A stretch of 64,000 bases of DNA. It comes from Streptomyces sp. CG 926 (GTDB lineage: Bacteria > Actinomycetota > Actinomycetes > Streptomycetales > Streptomycetaceae). The stretch covers positions 248,001 through 312,000 of the forward strand of contig NZ_QGGZ01000010.1 of the NCBI RefSeq assembly GCF_003148825.1, written 5' to 3'. The translations under genes and the position numbers were made by a program. Below the pieces are notes generated by a model that searched no databases, was not told the origin of the DNA, and saw nothing but the letters and a program-made list of their open reading frames with translations. The first letter of the stretch is position 1. Each line of letters opens with the position of its first letter. Below are positions 22,766 to 29,934 of the stretch, one piece after another.

Positions 22766-24316
22766 TCAAGCCCTGTGTCCGATCCGCCCCCGTCCATCCG
22801 ATCTGTCGGGCGTACGGCGGATCGCGGTGACCCACACGGTGGTGGCGGCCGCGAGCATCAGGGCGGCCCCGCCGAGCGGGGCGGCGGGCTCGGAGAGGTG
22901 GTCCACGGCGAGCCCGCCGCACAGTGCGCCGGCGGCTATGGCGAAGTTGAACATGGCCACCATCAGCGAGGACGCGGCTTCGGGCGCCTCCGGCGCCGCC
23001 TTGATCATCCAGCCCTGCACGCTCACCGAGACCCCTCCGTACGCGAGGCCCCACGCCAGCAGCAGCACGGTGCCGACGGCCGGTCCCGGCAGGGTCGCGA
23101 TCAGCGTGAGGACGACGGTGAGGCAGGAGCTGACCACGAGCAGGGTCCGGTACGCGTCGCGCGGCCCGGCCAGGAAGTTCCCGGCGACGCCGGCGACTCC
23201 GTAGCCGAGCAGCAGGGTGCTGATGTGGTCGGCGTCGACTCCGGAGACCTCCTGCAGGATCGGGCGCACGAAGGTGTAGGCGGCGAACTGCCCGGTCACG
23301 ACGAGGAAGGTCACGATGACCCCGGCCCGCACGGCGCGGTTCTCCCGGAGCAGGGCGGGCAGTTCGGGGAAGGTGATGTGCCGGGTCGCCGGCAGCGGGG
23401 GCAGCAGCACGAGCAGCGCGGTCAGGGTGACGAGGCCGAGGCCGCCGACCGCCGCGAAGGCGGTACGCCAGCCGCCGAGTTCGCCGAGCAGGGTTCCGGC
23501 GGGGACGCCGAGCACGGAGGCGGTGGGGACACCGCCGAAGACGAGCGCGGTGGCGCGGCCCACGTGACGCTCGGGGACCAGGCGTACGGCGAGTCCGCCG
23601 GCGATCGCCCAGAATCCGCCGACGCTGACGCCGACGAGCAGGCGGGCGGCCAGTACGACGGCGAAGTTCGGGGCCAGGGCGGCGGCGAGGTTGGCGGCGA
23701 CCATCAGGGCGATGAGCACGCACAGCACGAGGCGCCGGTCGAGCCGGCCGGCGCCGACGGTGACCAGCGGCGCGCAGAATCCGGCCACCAGCCCGGGCGC
23801 GGTGACCATCAGGCCGGCGGTCCCGTCGGAGACGCCGAGGGCGGCCCCGACGGGGGTGAGCAGCCCGACGGGCAGCAGCTCGGAGGTGATCAGGCAGAAG
23901 ATGCCGAGCGAGACGGCGCAGACGGCCGCCCAGCCCCGCCACGGAGCGGCACCGCTCCCCGGCGCGGGCCGGGCCACCGGCGGGAAGCCGGACTCGGGAC
24001 CGGTGTCGGGACCTGAGTCGGGACCGCCCCCGGGGCTGGACCCAGGAGCGGACGCGGGGGCCGGCGCGGCAGCGGACGGGGGGCTGGACCCAGGAGCGGA
24101 CGCAGGGCGCGGCCCGGCAGCGGACTCGGGGGCCGGCGCCGGAGCGACCCCGGGGCTGGACCCAGGACCGACCCCAGGGCTGGACCCAGGCGCGGGGTCG
24201 GGGCTGGGCGCAGGCGCGGACTCGGGGGGCGACGCAGGCGCGGACTCGGGGGGCGACGCAGGCGCGGGCTCGGGGGGTGGGGTGGGATGGTTGCCGGGCG
24301 CGGCGGCTGAGGTCAT
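22766..24316 (-). CDS. MFS transporter (NepI/AraJ-like) with repetitive N-terminal extension
   Basis: 516 residues from the ATG at 24316 (GGAG about 9 nt upstream). The C-terminal ~390 residues form a 12-helix DHA1-type exporter: first helix WAAVCAVSLGIFCLITSELLPVGLL, motif A-like GRLDRRLVL, helix 5 region TASVLGVPAGTLLGELGGWR. These are the landmarks of the NepI/YdhP/AraJ group that exports nucleosides, sugars or drugs. The first ~125 residues are an added cytosolic Pro/Ser/Ala/Glu repeat region (PESAPASPP, PGSSPG repeats) arising from tandem DNA repeats. This is most unusual for the family. Substrate unknown. Confidence 0.88.
   Translation of the reverse strand: MTSAAAPGNHPTPPPEPAPASPPESAPASPPESAPAPSPDPAPGSSPGVGPGSSPGVAPAPAPESAAGPRPASAPGSSPPSAAAPAPASAPGSSPGGGPDSGPDTGPESGFPPVARPAPGSGAAPWRGWAAVCAVSLGIFCLITSELLPVGLLTPVGAALGVSDGTAGLMVTAPGLVAGFCAPLVTVGAGRLDRRLVLCVLIALMVAANLAAALAPNFAVVLAARLLVGVSVGGFWAIAGGLAVRLVPERHVGRATALVFGGVPTASVLGVPAGTLLGELGGWRTAFAAVGGLGLVTLTALLVLLPPLPATRHITFPELPALLRENRAVRAGVIVTFLVVTGQFAAYTFVRPILQEVSGVDADHISTLLLGYGVAGVAGNFLAGPRDAYRTLLVVSSCLTVVLTLIATLPGPAVGTVLLLAWGLAYGGVSVSVQGWMIKAAPEAPEAASSLMVAMFNFAIAAGALCGGLAVDHLSEPAAPLGGAALMLAAATTVWVTAIRRTPDRSDGRGRIGHRA
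24032..24277. repeat. Short tandem repeats encoding the MFS N-terminal extension
   Basis: Two exact adjacent copies of a 24-bp unit starting GCGGACTCGGGGGGCGACG (24216-24239, 24240-24263) plus a partial third, and at least four copies of GGGCTGGACCCAGG spaced between 24032 and 24190. All are multiples of three in frame. They are coding, so copy-number change would alter only the low-complexity N-terminus. Confidence 0.85.
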
Positions 24317-24445
24317 GGATCGGTGCTCCGTAGGGACGATCGGCGGGCAGGACACGGCACGGGGAGCCGGGGGTCGCGCCTCCCCCTTCACCCGCACTGC
24401 CGTTCCAATTTCCCACACGCCCCGGCCATTCCCACCGGGCCGGTG

Positions 24446-24461
24446 TCACCCGCACGCGTGA
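24446..24461. promoter_or_regulatory. TCAC-N8-GTGA dyad upstream of lipoprotein B
   Basis: TCACCCGCACGCGTGA ends 42 nt before the ATG at 24504. It matches the sequence at 10388-10403, which stands at the identical distance from the paralogous gene, so a shared promoter or operator is likely. Confidence 0.55.
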
Positions 24462-24503
24462 GAGGGGAACCGGTCCGGCCCGGCCGTACGGCAAGGTGGT
24501 CGG

Positions 24504-24947
24504 ATGCAGTTACGCCGGGCCGTGCCCCTCTCCCTCGTCGTGCTCCTCGCGAGCACCGGCTGTGTCTCCGTCGGACCTCGGGACGCGGCCCCGGCTCCCG
24601 TACGGGGATCCGTACCGCCCGCCGAGGCACCCGAGGTCCCTGCTCCCCTGGCGCTGCCGCTGGGGGCGCTGCCCGAGACCGCCGCGCAGGCGCCGGACGC
24701 TGCCCGGGGCCCGGACGCGGACCGCGGGCCGGCCCCGAAGGCGACCCCGGAGCCCGAGCCCCCGCGCGAGCGGGCCCCCGCGAAGGCGGCTCCACCACCC
24801 CGGCGCAAGCGGGTGCCCGGAGCGGCGCCGACCCATCCGCGGCGGCGACCGGCCCCGCCGCCGCGGATGGACCAGCTGTGCGCGGCGGCGGACGGCACGG
24901 TACCGCCGTCCATCGTCGACCTGTGCCTGCGGCAGTACGGCCGCTGA
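24504..24947 (+). CDS. Small lipoprotein, paralogue B
   Basis: 147 residues. The type II signal peptide starts MQLRRAVPLSLVVLL and ends in the lipobox ASTGC. A Pro/Ala/Arg-rich disordered middle includes PLALPLGALPETAA (compare PLALPLGPLPTSAE in paralogue A). The C-terminal module is LCAAADGTVPPSIVDLC followed by RQYGR. The two copies share the opening MQLRRA, the PLALPLG segment and the end module, while the middle has diverged. A, 14 kb away, ends right after the second Cys, so B looks like the complete form. The gene lies between the divergent MFS gene and a MerR regulator with its own promoter. Function unknown. Confidence 0.8.
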   Translation: MQLRRAVPLSLVVLLASTGCVSVGPRDAAPAPVRGSVPPAEAPEVPAPLALPLGALPETAAQAPDAARGPDADRGPAPKATPEPEPPRERAPAKAAPPPRRKRVPGAAPTHPRRRPAPPPRMDQLCAAADGTVPPSIVDLCLRQYGR

Positions 24948-24990
24948 CGGGTACGACCGCCGGCCACCGGTTCTTTCGCCGATGCGAGGC

Positions 24991-25021
24991 TTGACCCTCC
25001 CCCTGTGTCAGACCTTGTAGT
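24991..25021 (+). promoter_or_regulatory. MerR-type promoter with 19-bp spacer
   Basis: TTGACC (24991-24996) and TGTAGT (25016-25021) are separated by 19 bp, the over-long spacing typical of MerR-activated promoters. Initiation would fall a few bases before the ATG at 25032, which argues against the in-frame GTG at 25005 as the start. Confidence 0.6.
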
Positions 25022-25031
25022 GGAGAGCGTC

Positions 25032-25874
25032 ATGTTCACCATCGGAGACTTCGCCAAGCACGGCCGGGTGTCGGTCCGGATGCTGCGTCACTACGACGCC
25101 CTCGGACTGCTGCGCCCGGCGCGTGTCGACCCCTTCACCGGCTACCGCTTCTACGAGGCCGGGCAGCTCGCCCGCCTCAACCGGATCATCGCGCTCAAGG
25201 AACTCGGCTTCTCCCTGGACCAGGTGGGGTCGATCCTCGGCGAGCGGGTGGGCGCGGAGGAGCTGCGCGGCATGCTGCGACTGCGGCAGGCCGAGCTGGA
25301 GACCGCCATGGCCGCCGCGGCGGCCCGGCTGGTCCAGGTCGAGGCGAGGCTCCGGACCATCGAGAAAGAGGGATCCATGCCTGCCGACGACATCGTCGTG
25401 AAGAGCCTTCCGCCCGTCCGGCTCGCCGAGCTGACCGGTACGGCCGGGAGTTACGAGCCGCAGGACATCGGCCCGGTCATCGGGCCGCTCTACGACGAGC
25501 TGTGCCGCCGGATCGAGGCCGCCGGGGTCGTCCCGACCGGGCCGGGGACCGCCTACTACGAGGACGTGCCCGGCCCGGGATCCGCGTCGGCCGTCCTCGT
25601 GCACGCCGGGCTGCCGGTGGCGGCCTCGGTCCGCGCCGAGGACCTCGGGGGCGAGGTCCGGATCGTCACGCTGCCGGCGGTCGAGCGGGCCGCGACCGTG
25701 GTGCACCGCGGCTCCATGGACGGGGTCCTGCCGACGTCGCAGGCCCTGGCACGCTGGATCGACGCGCACGGGCATCGCTCGGCCGGTTACGCCCGCGAGC
25801 TGACCCTGGCCTGCCCGGACGACCCGGATCAGTGGGTCACCGAGCTCCAGGAGCCGCTGGCCACCACCGTCTGA
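25032..25874 (+). CDS. MerR family regulator with GyrI-like effector domain
   Basis: 280 residues from the ATG at 25032 (GGAGAG 5 nt upstream). The N-terminal MerR winged HTH is MFTIGDFAKHGRVSVRMLRHYDALGLLRPARVDPFTGYRFY (residues 1-41), followed by a coiled-coil dimerisation helix (QAELETAMAAAAARLVQVEARLRTIEKE). From about residue 120 comes a GyrI/AraC-effector-like domain (VVKSLPPVRLAELTG...; end WVTELQEPL) that binds hydrophobic or cationic drugs in relatives such as BmrR. The promoter spacing suggests autoregulation. The MFS exporter 0.7 kb away is a possible target, but the genes are not adjacent. Confidence 0.9.
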   Translation: MFTIGDFAKHGRVSVRMLRHYDALGLLRPARVDPFTGYRFYEAGQLARLNRIIALKELGFSLDQVGSILGERVGAEELRGMLRLRQAELETAMAAAAARLVQVEARLRTIEKEGSMPADDIVVKSLPPVRLAELTGTAGSYEPQDIGPVIGPLYDELCRRIEAAGVVPTGPGTAYYEDVPGPGSASAVLVHAGLPVAASVRAEDLGGEVRIVTLPAVERAATVVHRGSMDGVLPTSQALARWIDAHGHRSAGYARELTLACPDDPDQWVTELQEPLATTV

Positions 25875-25884
25875 CCCCGACCGC

Positions 25885-26184
25885 TCAGGGGCGGCGACCG
25901 CAGGCGCGGGCGCACCGCCGGGCCGTGTCGCGCCGCACCGTGCGCAGCCGGCGCACGGTGGTGTGGCCGCGCCGCTTCCACTCGCCCCGGGGCAGCGCGG
26001 CCCGCTGGCCGCCGCCCGCGATCAGGGCGTTGACCGGGGTCATCGGGTCGGTGGCCATCGCCTTGGCGAACAGGACGCCGACCACGAGCGGGACCAGGGC
26101 CACGGCCAGGGCCGAGCCGGCGGTGGTCACGTGCTGCATGCGCGGGCGCTCGGTCGTCGCGCCGCTCGGGGCCTTGGAAGTCAT
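25885..26184 (-). CDS. Small membrane protein, hypothetical
   Basis: 99 residues. One strong hydrophobic helix (AGSALAVALVPLVVGVLFAKAMA, about 22-44) is followed by a highly basic cytosolic or DNA-facing tail with many Arg and two Cys (RRLRTVRRDTARRCARACGRRP). It is convergent with the MerR gene and only 10 bp from its stop. No family recognised. The coherent helix supports a real gene, the tail less so. Confidence 0.5.
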   Translation of the reverse strand: MTSKAPSGATTERPRMQHVTTAGSALAVALVPLVVGVLFAKAMATDPMTPVNALIAGGGQRAALPRGEWKRRGHTTVRRLRTVRRDTARRCARACGRRP

Positions 26185-26280
26185 GTCCCCATTCCAGCGG
26201 CTGAGCGGCGCCGGGGAATCGGGGTGGATACTCAGGCCGTTGGGCGCGAAGTACTCAGACGGGCGGGACGGGGGTGGGTG

Positions 26281-26760
26281 ATGGTGGTACCCGGGCAGGG
26301 TTTCGAGCCCGCGACCGGTGACGGCCCGGCGGCTCCGGTCGGCGGGCGTCAGGCGGAGCTGCGCACCGCGTACGAGGGGCTGCTGCAGATCCGCCGGCTG
26401 GTGAACGGCCCGGCGGGCGCGGCCGTTCCCGCGCCGTGGGAGGTACGGCAGCTGCCGCGCGCGGTGGCCCTCGCCCTGGAGGCGGCGGGGATCGCTCCGT
26501 CGGCGGTGGACGGGGAGGGGCGCCGTACGCGGACGGGCTACCGGGTGGCGGCCGGAGCGGAGCCGGGGCGGGCGCAGGTGACCTGGCTGGGCCCGCCGGG
26601 CGGCGGCGCCGCGGACGCGGAGCAGGAGCGACTGACGGCCTGCGCCGCCGTGCTGGAAGGGCTGGGCTGGGTGTGCCTGCTGTACCGGGGCCCGCGGCGG
26701 CGCCGTTTCCTGGAGGTGGAGCCCCCGGGCGGGCCGGGGCCTTCCGGCGGGGCCGGATGA
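26281..26760 (+). CDS. Hypothetical protein
   Basis: 159 residues; G-rich sequence (GGGGGTGGGTG) directly before the ATG may serve as ribosome binding site. Soluble and helical, with LRTAYEGLLQIRRLVNGPAG and EQERLTACAAVLEGLGWVCLLYRGPRRRRFLEV as the best-ordered parts. No domain recognised and no signal peptide. It converges on the WYL regulator gene about 80 bp away. Codon use matches its neighbours. Confidence 0.55.
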   Translation: MVVPGQGFEPATGDGPAAPVGGRQAELRTAYEGLLQIRRLVNGPAGAAVPAPWEVRQLPRAVALALEAAGIAPSAVDGEGRRTRTGYRVAAGAEPGRAQVTWLGPPGGGAADAEQERLTACAAVLEGLGWVCLLYRGPRRRRFLEVEPPGGPGPSGGAG

Positions 26761-26842
26761 CCCGGCGGGCGCGGCCGGTGACGGTGGACCCGCCGCGCTC
26801 CGGCACCCGGATCGAGCGCGTACGGGTCGGCCCCGGCCCGGG

Positions 26843-27805
26843 TCAGGCGTAGCGTCCGGCCAGTGCGGTCACCGTCTCGGCGAGGGCGCGGCGCAGTTCG
26901 GGCGGGCCGAGCACCTCCGCCTCGGTGCCCAGCCGCAGCAGGTCGCCGACGGCGACGGCCTCGGACTCCACGGCGATGCGCAGCCGGACCCAGCCGTCCG
27001 CGTCGGCCGGATCGGCTTCGGCGAGCGCCCGGGTGCCCGCCGCCCCGAACTGCATCGGCAGCAGCAGCTGCCCGCGCGGGGACAGGCGTAGCTCGGCGGT
27101 CTGTTGGCGGAGTACGGCGTCCAGGCGGCCGGTGGACTCCTGCCAGTACGCGGCCAGTGCGAATCCGGCGGGCCGTTCGAAGCGCTCCGGCGCGGTGTCC
27201 ACGGTCAGGAAGCGGGAGACCCGGTAGGTCCGTACGGCGCTGTCGACTTCGGCGACGAGGTACCAGATGCCGCCCTTGAGTACGAGGCCGAGCGGACGCA
27301 GGTCGCGCCGTACCTCGCCGCGCCAACGGCGGTAGTGGGTGCGTAGGACGTGCTGGTCCCAGACGGCCTGGGCGATCTGCGCGAGGTGCGGGACGGGGTC
27401 GGCCTCCCGGAACCAGGCGGGTGCGTCGAGGTGGAAGCGGTCCTGGATCCGGCGGGCGCGTTCGGCGAGGGCGGCCGGCAGCGCCGCCTGGAGTTTGAGC
27501 TGGGCGGCGGTCAGGTCGGCGCCGAGGCCGAGCTCCTGTGCGGGTCCGGGGGCGCCGGCCAGGAAGAGGGAGCCGGCCTGGGTGTCGGTGAGGCCGGTGA
27601 GGCGGGTGCGGTAGCCGTCGGCCAGCCGGTAGCCCCCGGCCGGGCCGCGTTCGGCGAGGACGGGGACGCCCGAGGCGCCGAGGGCGTCGATGTCGCGGTG
27701 GATGGTGCGCACCGACACCTCCAGCTCGGCGGCGAGTTCGGGGGCGGTCATCCGGCCACGGTTCTGCAGCAGCAGGAGGAGGGAGAGGAGCCGGTCGGCG
27801 CGCAT
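26843..27805 (-). CDS. HTH-WYL transcriptional regulator (YafY-like)
   Basis: 320 residues. The N-terminal DeoR-type HTH is MRADRLLSLLLLLQNRGRMTAPELAAELEVSVRTIHRDI (residues 1-39), with the wing ERGPAGGYRL. The WYL ligand domain spans about 140-220 and includes GIWYLVAEVD in the position of the eponymous W-Y-L. A WCX-like C-terminal region follows. It is divergent from the DUF3224 gene with a perfect palindrome in the 101-bp gap. This gene pair is common in actinobacteria, where the WYL protein probably represses both promoters. Ligand unknown. Confidence 0.92.
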   Translation of the reverse strand: MRADRLLSLLLLLQNRGRMTAPELAAELEVSVRTIHRDIDALGASGVPVLAERGPAGGYRLADGYRTRLTGLTDTQAGSLFLAGAPGPAQELGLGADLTAAQLKLQAALPAALAERARRIQDRFHLDAPAWFREADPVPHLAQIAQAVWDQHVLRTHYRRWRGEVRRDLRPLGLVLKGGIWYLVAEVDSAVRTYRVSRFLTVDTAPERFERPAGFALAAYWQESTGRLDAVLRQQTAELRLSPRGQLLLPMQFGAAGTRALAEADPADADGWVRLRIAVESEAVAVGDLLRLGTEAEVLGPPELRRALAETVTALAGRYA

Positions 27806-27821
27806 GGCGTCATTGTCCCCC

Positions 27822-27846
27822 GTACCTGACAGAAGGTGTCAGGTAC
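27822..27846. promoter_or_regulatory. Perfect operator palindrome between the WYL regulator and DUF3224
   Basis: GTACCTGACA-GAAGG-TGTCAGGTAC has 10-bp perfect arms with a 5-nt centre, 17 bp from the WYL start codon and 60 bp from the DUF3224 start codon. This is the likely binding site for the WYL regulator dimer. Confidence 0.8.
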
Positions 27847-27906
27847 GGCTGCCAGCCTGGGTGCACGCCGGGCGGAGGGACCGTCCGGCAGGTCGAGAGG
27901 ACCCTC

Positions 27907-28332
27907 ATGCCCACGCCCGTAGAGACCGGTGGCCGCTTCACCTTCGCCGACTGGCAGGAGAGCCCCGTCGGCGCCGCGGACGCCGTCCCGCGGCTCGCCC
28001 ACGCCCATGTCACCAACGCCTTCACCGGCGGGATCGCGGCCGCCGGGACGGCCTGCGACTACACGATCGCCTACACCGGGGAGAACCTCGGTTCCTACAG
28101 CGGGATGGAGCTGGTCTCCGGCAGTCTCGACGGCCGCGAGGGCAGCTTCGTGCTGGAGGAGCGCGGCACCTTCGACGCCGGCGGCACGGTCTGCCGTTTC
28201 GAGGTGGTCCCCGGCTCCGGCACCGGGGGTCTCGTGGGACTGACGGGCTCGGGAGGCTTCACCTACCGCCACGGCGACACCTCCGTCGCGTACGCCTTCA
28301 GCTACGACCTGGGCGAGCGCCCGTCCCGTTGA
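27907..28332 (+). CDS. DUF3224 family protein
   Basis: 141 residues, single domain of the family: TGGRFTFADWQE start, then HVTNAFTGGIAAAGTACDYTIAY, GREGSFVLEERGTFD and a C-terminal YAFSYDLG strand. The fold is predicted as a small beta-barrel related to allene-oxide-cyclase-like proteins; function unknown. It is expressed divergently from the WYL regulator through the shared palindrome. The usual genomic partnership supports co-regulation by a small ligand. Confidence 0.9.
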   Translation: MPTPVETGGRFTFADWQESPVGAADAVPRLAHAHVTNAFTGGIAAAGTACDYTIAYTGENLGSYSGMELVSGSLDGREGSFVLEERGTFDAGGTVCRFEVVPGSGTGGLVGLTGSGGFTYRHGDTSVAYAFSYDLGERPSR

Positions 28333-28650
28333 GGGGCGAGGACGATCCGTCGACCGGGCGGCCGTTCCGGCGGGTCGCGGGTCCCGCCGGAGGGCAGTAG
28401 CGGAACCTGAGCTACCGAAGAAATTGTTGAATACGGTCCCACTGTCCGGAAATACTCGGCCAATTTGGCGATGAGCGGACTGATGTTTCATCATCATGAC
28501 TGCACGTCAGCTCTTGGCGTGCGTCAGCGGGAGGCGGGGGCGCCGGGGGGTCCCCCGTTCACACCGGATCGATGCCGCAGGCGAGCGACAGCTCTCGCCG
28601 CGGCCGCCGTGGCTCCCGTCTCCCCGTTCCCGTCACCCAGGCAAAGGCTC
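28333..28650. other. Intergenic promoter region of the LuxC/LuxE operon
   Basis: These 318 bp hold no supported gene. The segment 28411-28500 is clearly richer in A/T than its surroundings and contains the dyad TGATG-TTT-CATCA (28481-28493). The operon promoter is most likely here; I cannot pick an unambiguous -10/-35 pair. Confidence 0.5.
28481..28493. promoter_or_regulatory. TGATG-TTT-CATCA dyad upstream of the operon
   Basis: A perfect 5-bp inverted repeat with a 3-nt centre in the A/T-richer region 160 bp before the first operon start codon. Candidate operator; no regulator is encoded in the operon. Confidence 0.35.
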
Positions 28651-29934
28651 ATGTCCGCCCAGCAGCTCACGGACCTCATACGTTTCGCCCGCCACAACTC
28701 GCCCTACTACCGGGACCTCTACGCGTCCCTGCCACCGCACGTCGACCGCCTCACCGACCTTCCGGTGGTCGACCAGCGGGAGTTCTGGGCGGCCAACACC
28801 CTGCACGACAGTCGTGTGTTGACCGGACCGCTCAGCGAGGCCACGGTCTACAAGACCGGTGGCACCACCGGGTCCCCCAAGTTCTCGGTCTACACCCGCG
28901 ACGAGTGGCGCACGTTCGTCACCGCCTTCGGCCAGGGGCTCGTGGACACCGGCCTGCGCCCGGGGCATCGCGTCGCCGACCTCTTCTACGCCGGGGAGCT
29001 GTACGCCAGCTTCCTCTTCGTGCTCGACTCGCTCGCCCACGCGCCCGTGGACAACGTCCGTCTGCCCATCGGCGGCGGCGCGCCACTGGATTCGACGATC
29101 CCCACGCTGCGCGATCTCGCCGCCCAGGTGCTGACCGGCACGCCCACCACCCTGTGCCGGCTCGCCGAGCAGGTCCTCTCCAGCGGTGTCCGGCTCGACG
29201 CGGTGGAGTTGCTCCTGTTCGGCGGGGAGGCCCTCTTCGACGACCAACGACGTCTGTTGGCGGCCGCGTTCCCCGGCGCCGAGGTCCGTTCCGTCGGCTA
29301 CGCAAGCGTCGACGCGGGTCTGCTCGGCCGCCCGGTGTCCGGCTCCGACGCCCGGGTGCACCGGGCCTTCTCACCGTACGCGGTCGTCGAGATCCTCGAC
29401 GACGCCACCGACGAGCCCGTCACCGAACCGGGGCGGCCCGGCCGGGTCGTCGTCACCAGCCTCTTCCGCCGCCTGATGCCGATCATCCGCTACCCCGCGG
29501 GCGACCGGGCCGAGTGGACCGGCACCGGGCCGGGCCACTTCAGGATCCTGGGGCGCGCCGAGGAGGGCGTGCGGGTGGGTCCCGTCTCCCTCTACACGCA
29601 GGACGCCCAGGACGCCGTGGCAGCCGCGGACACCGCGGGCCACGTGGTCGGCATGCAGCTCGTCGTCCGCCGCTGGGAGGGCCGTGACGGGCTCGTCCTG
29701 CGACTGGCGACGACCCCCGGTGACGAGGCCGGCGACCGGCTCGCGGGCGACCGTACGGCGCTGGCCGAGGCCGTCGTCACGGAGCTGGAGAGCGTACGGC
29801 CGCTGTATCCGGACAGTGTGCGCGCCGGGTTCGTGCACCCGCTGTCCGTGGAGTGGGCGCGCCACCGCGACCTCGCCGTCAACCCGCGCACGGGCAAGCT
29901 CGTGCGCGTCCTCGACGAGAGGCCGACCGCATGA
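28651..29934 (+). CDS. PaaK-like adenylate-forming enzyme
   Basis: 427 residues; start chosen at the ATG at 28651, preceded by AAAGG at short spacing, because sequence before it shows no family similarity. It opens with LIRFARHNSPYYRDLYASLP, the PaaK-family start. The ATP loop is KTGGTTGSPK (about 68-77), with FGGEALFDDQRR, YASVD, a YPAGDRAEW adenylate motif and C-terminal RTGKLVR with the probable catalytic Lys416. Relatives activate aryl or acyl acids to adenylates and often CoA thioesters. It is the first gene of a five-gene operon, its stop overlapping the MFS start (ATGA). Probably loads a carboxylic acid for the LuxE/LuxC steps downstream, or makes a second acid building block. Confidence 0.85.
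   Translation: MSAQQLTDLIRFARHNSPYYRDLYASLPPHVDRLTDLPVVDQREFWAANTLHDSRVLTGPLSEATVYKTGGTTGSPKFSVYTRDEWRTFVTAFGQGLVDTGLRPGHRVADLFYAGELYASFLFVLDSLAHAPVDNVRLPIGGGAPLDSTIPTLRDLAAQVLTGTPTTLCRLAEQVLSSGVRLDAVELLLFGGEALFDDQRRLLAAAFPGAEVRSVGYASVDAGLLGRPVSGSDARVHRAFSPYAVVEILDDATDEPVTEPGRPGRVVVTSLFRRLMPIIRYPAGDRAEWTGTGPGHFRILGRAEEGVRVGPVSLYTQDAQDAVAAADTAGHVVGMQLVVRRWEGRDGLVLRLATTPGDEAGDRLAGDRTALAEAVVTELESVRPLYPDSVRAGFVHPLSVEWARHRDLAVNPRTGKLVRVLDERPTA

Noticed and set aside
24032..24277. Regular short repeats that could be read as a CRISPR array or VNTR locus
   Set aside because: Units are in frame and encode Pro/Ser repeats of the MFS N-terminus; there are no unique spacers or cas genes.
25005..25031. 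GTG at 25005 as the MerR start
   Set aside because: It lies inside the predicted promoter and the family-standard protein begins at the ATG at 25032.
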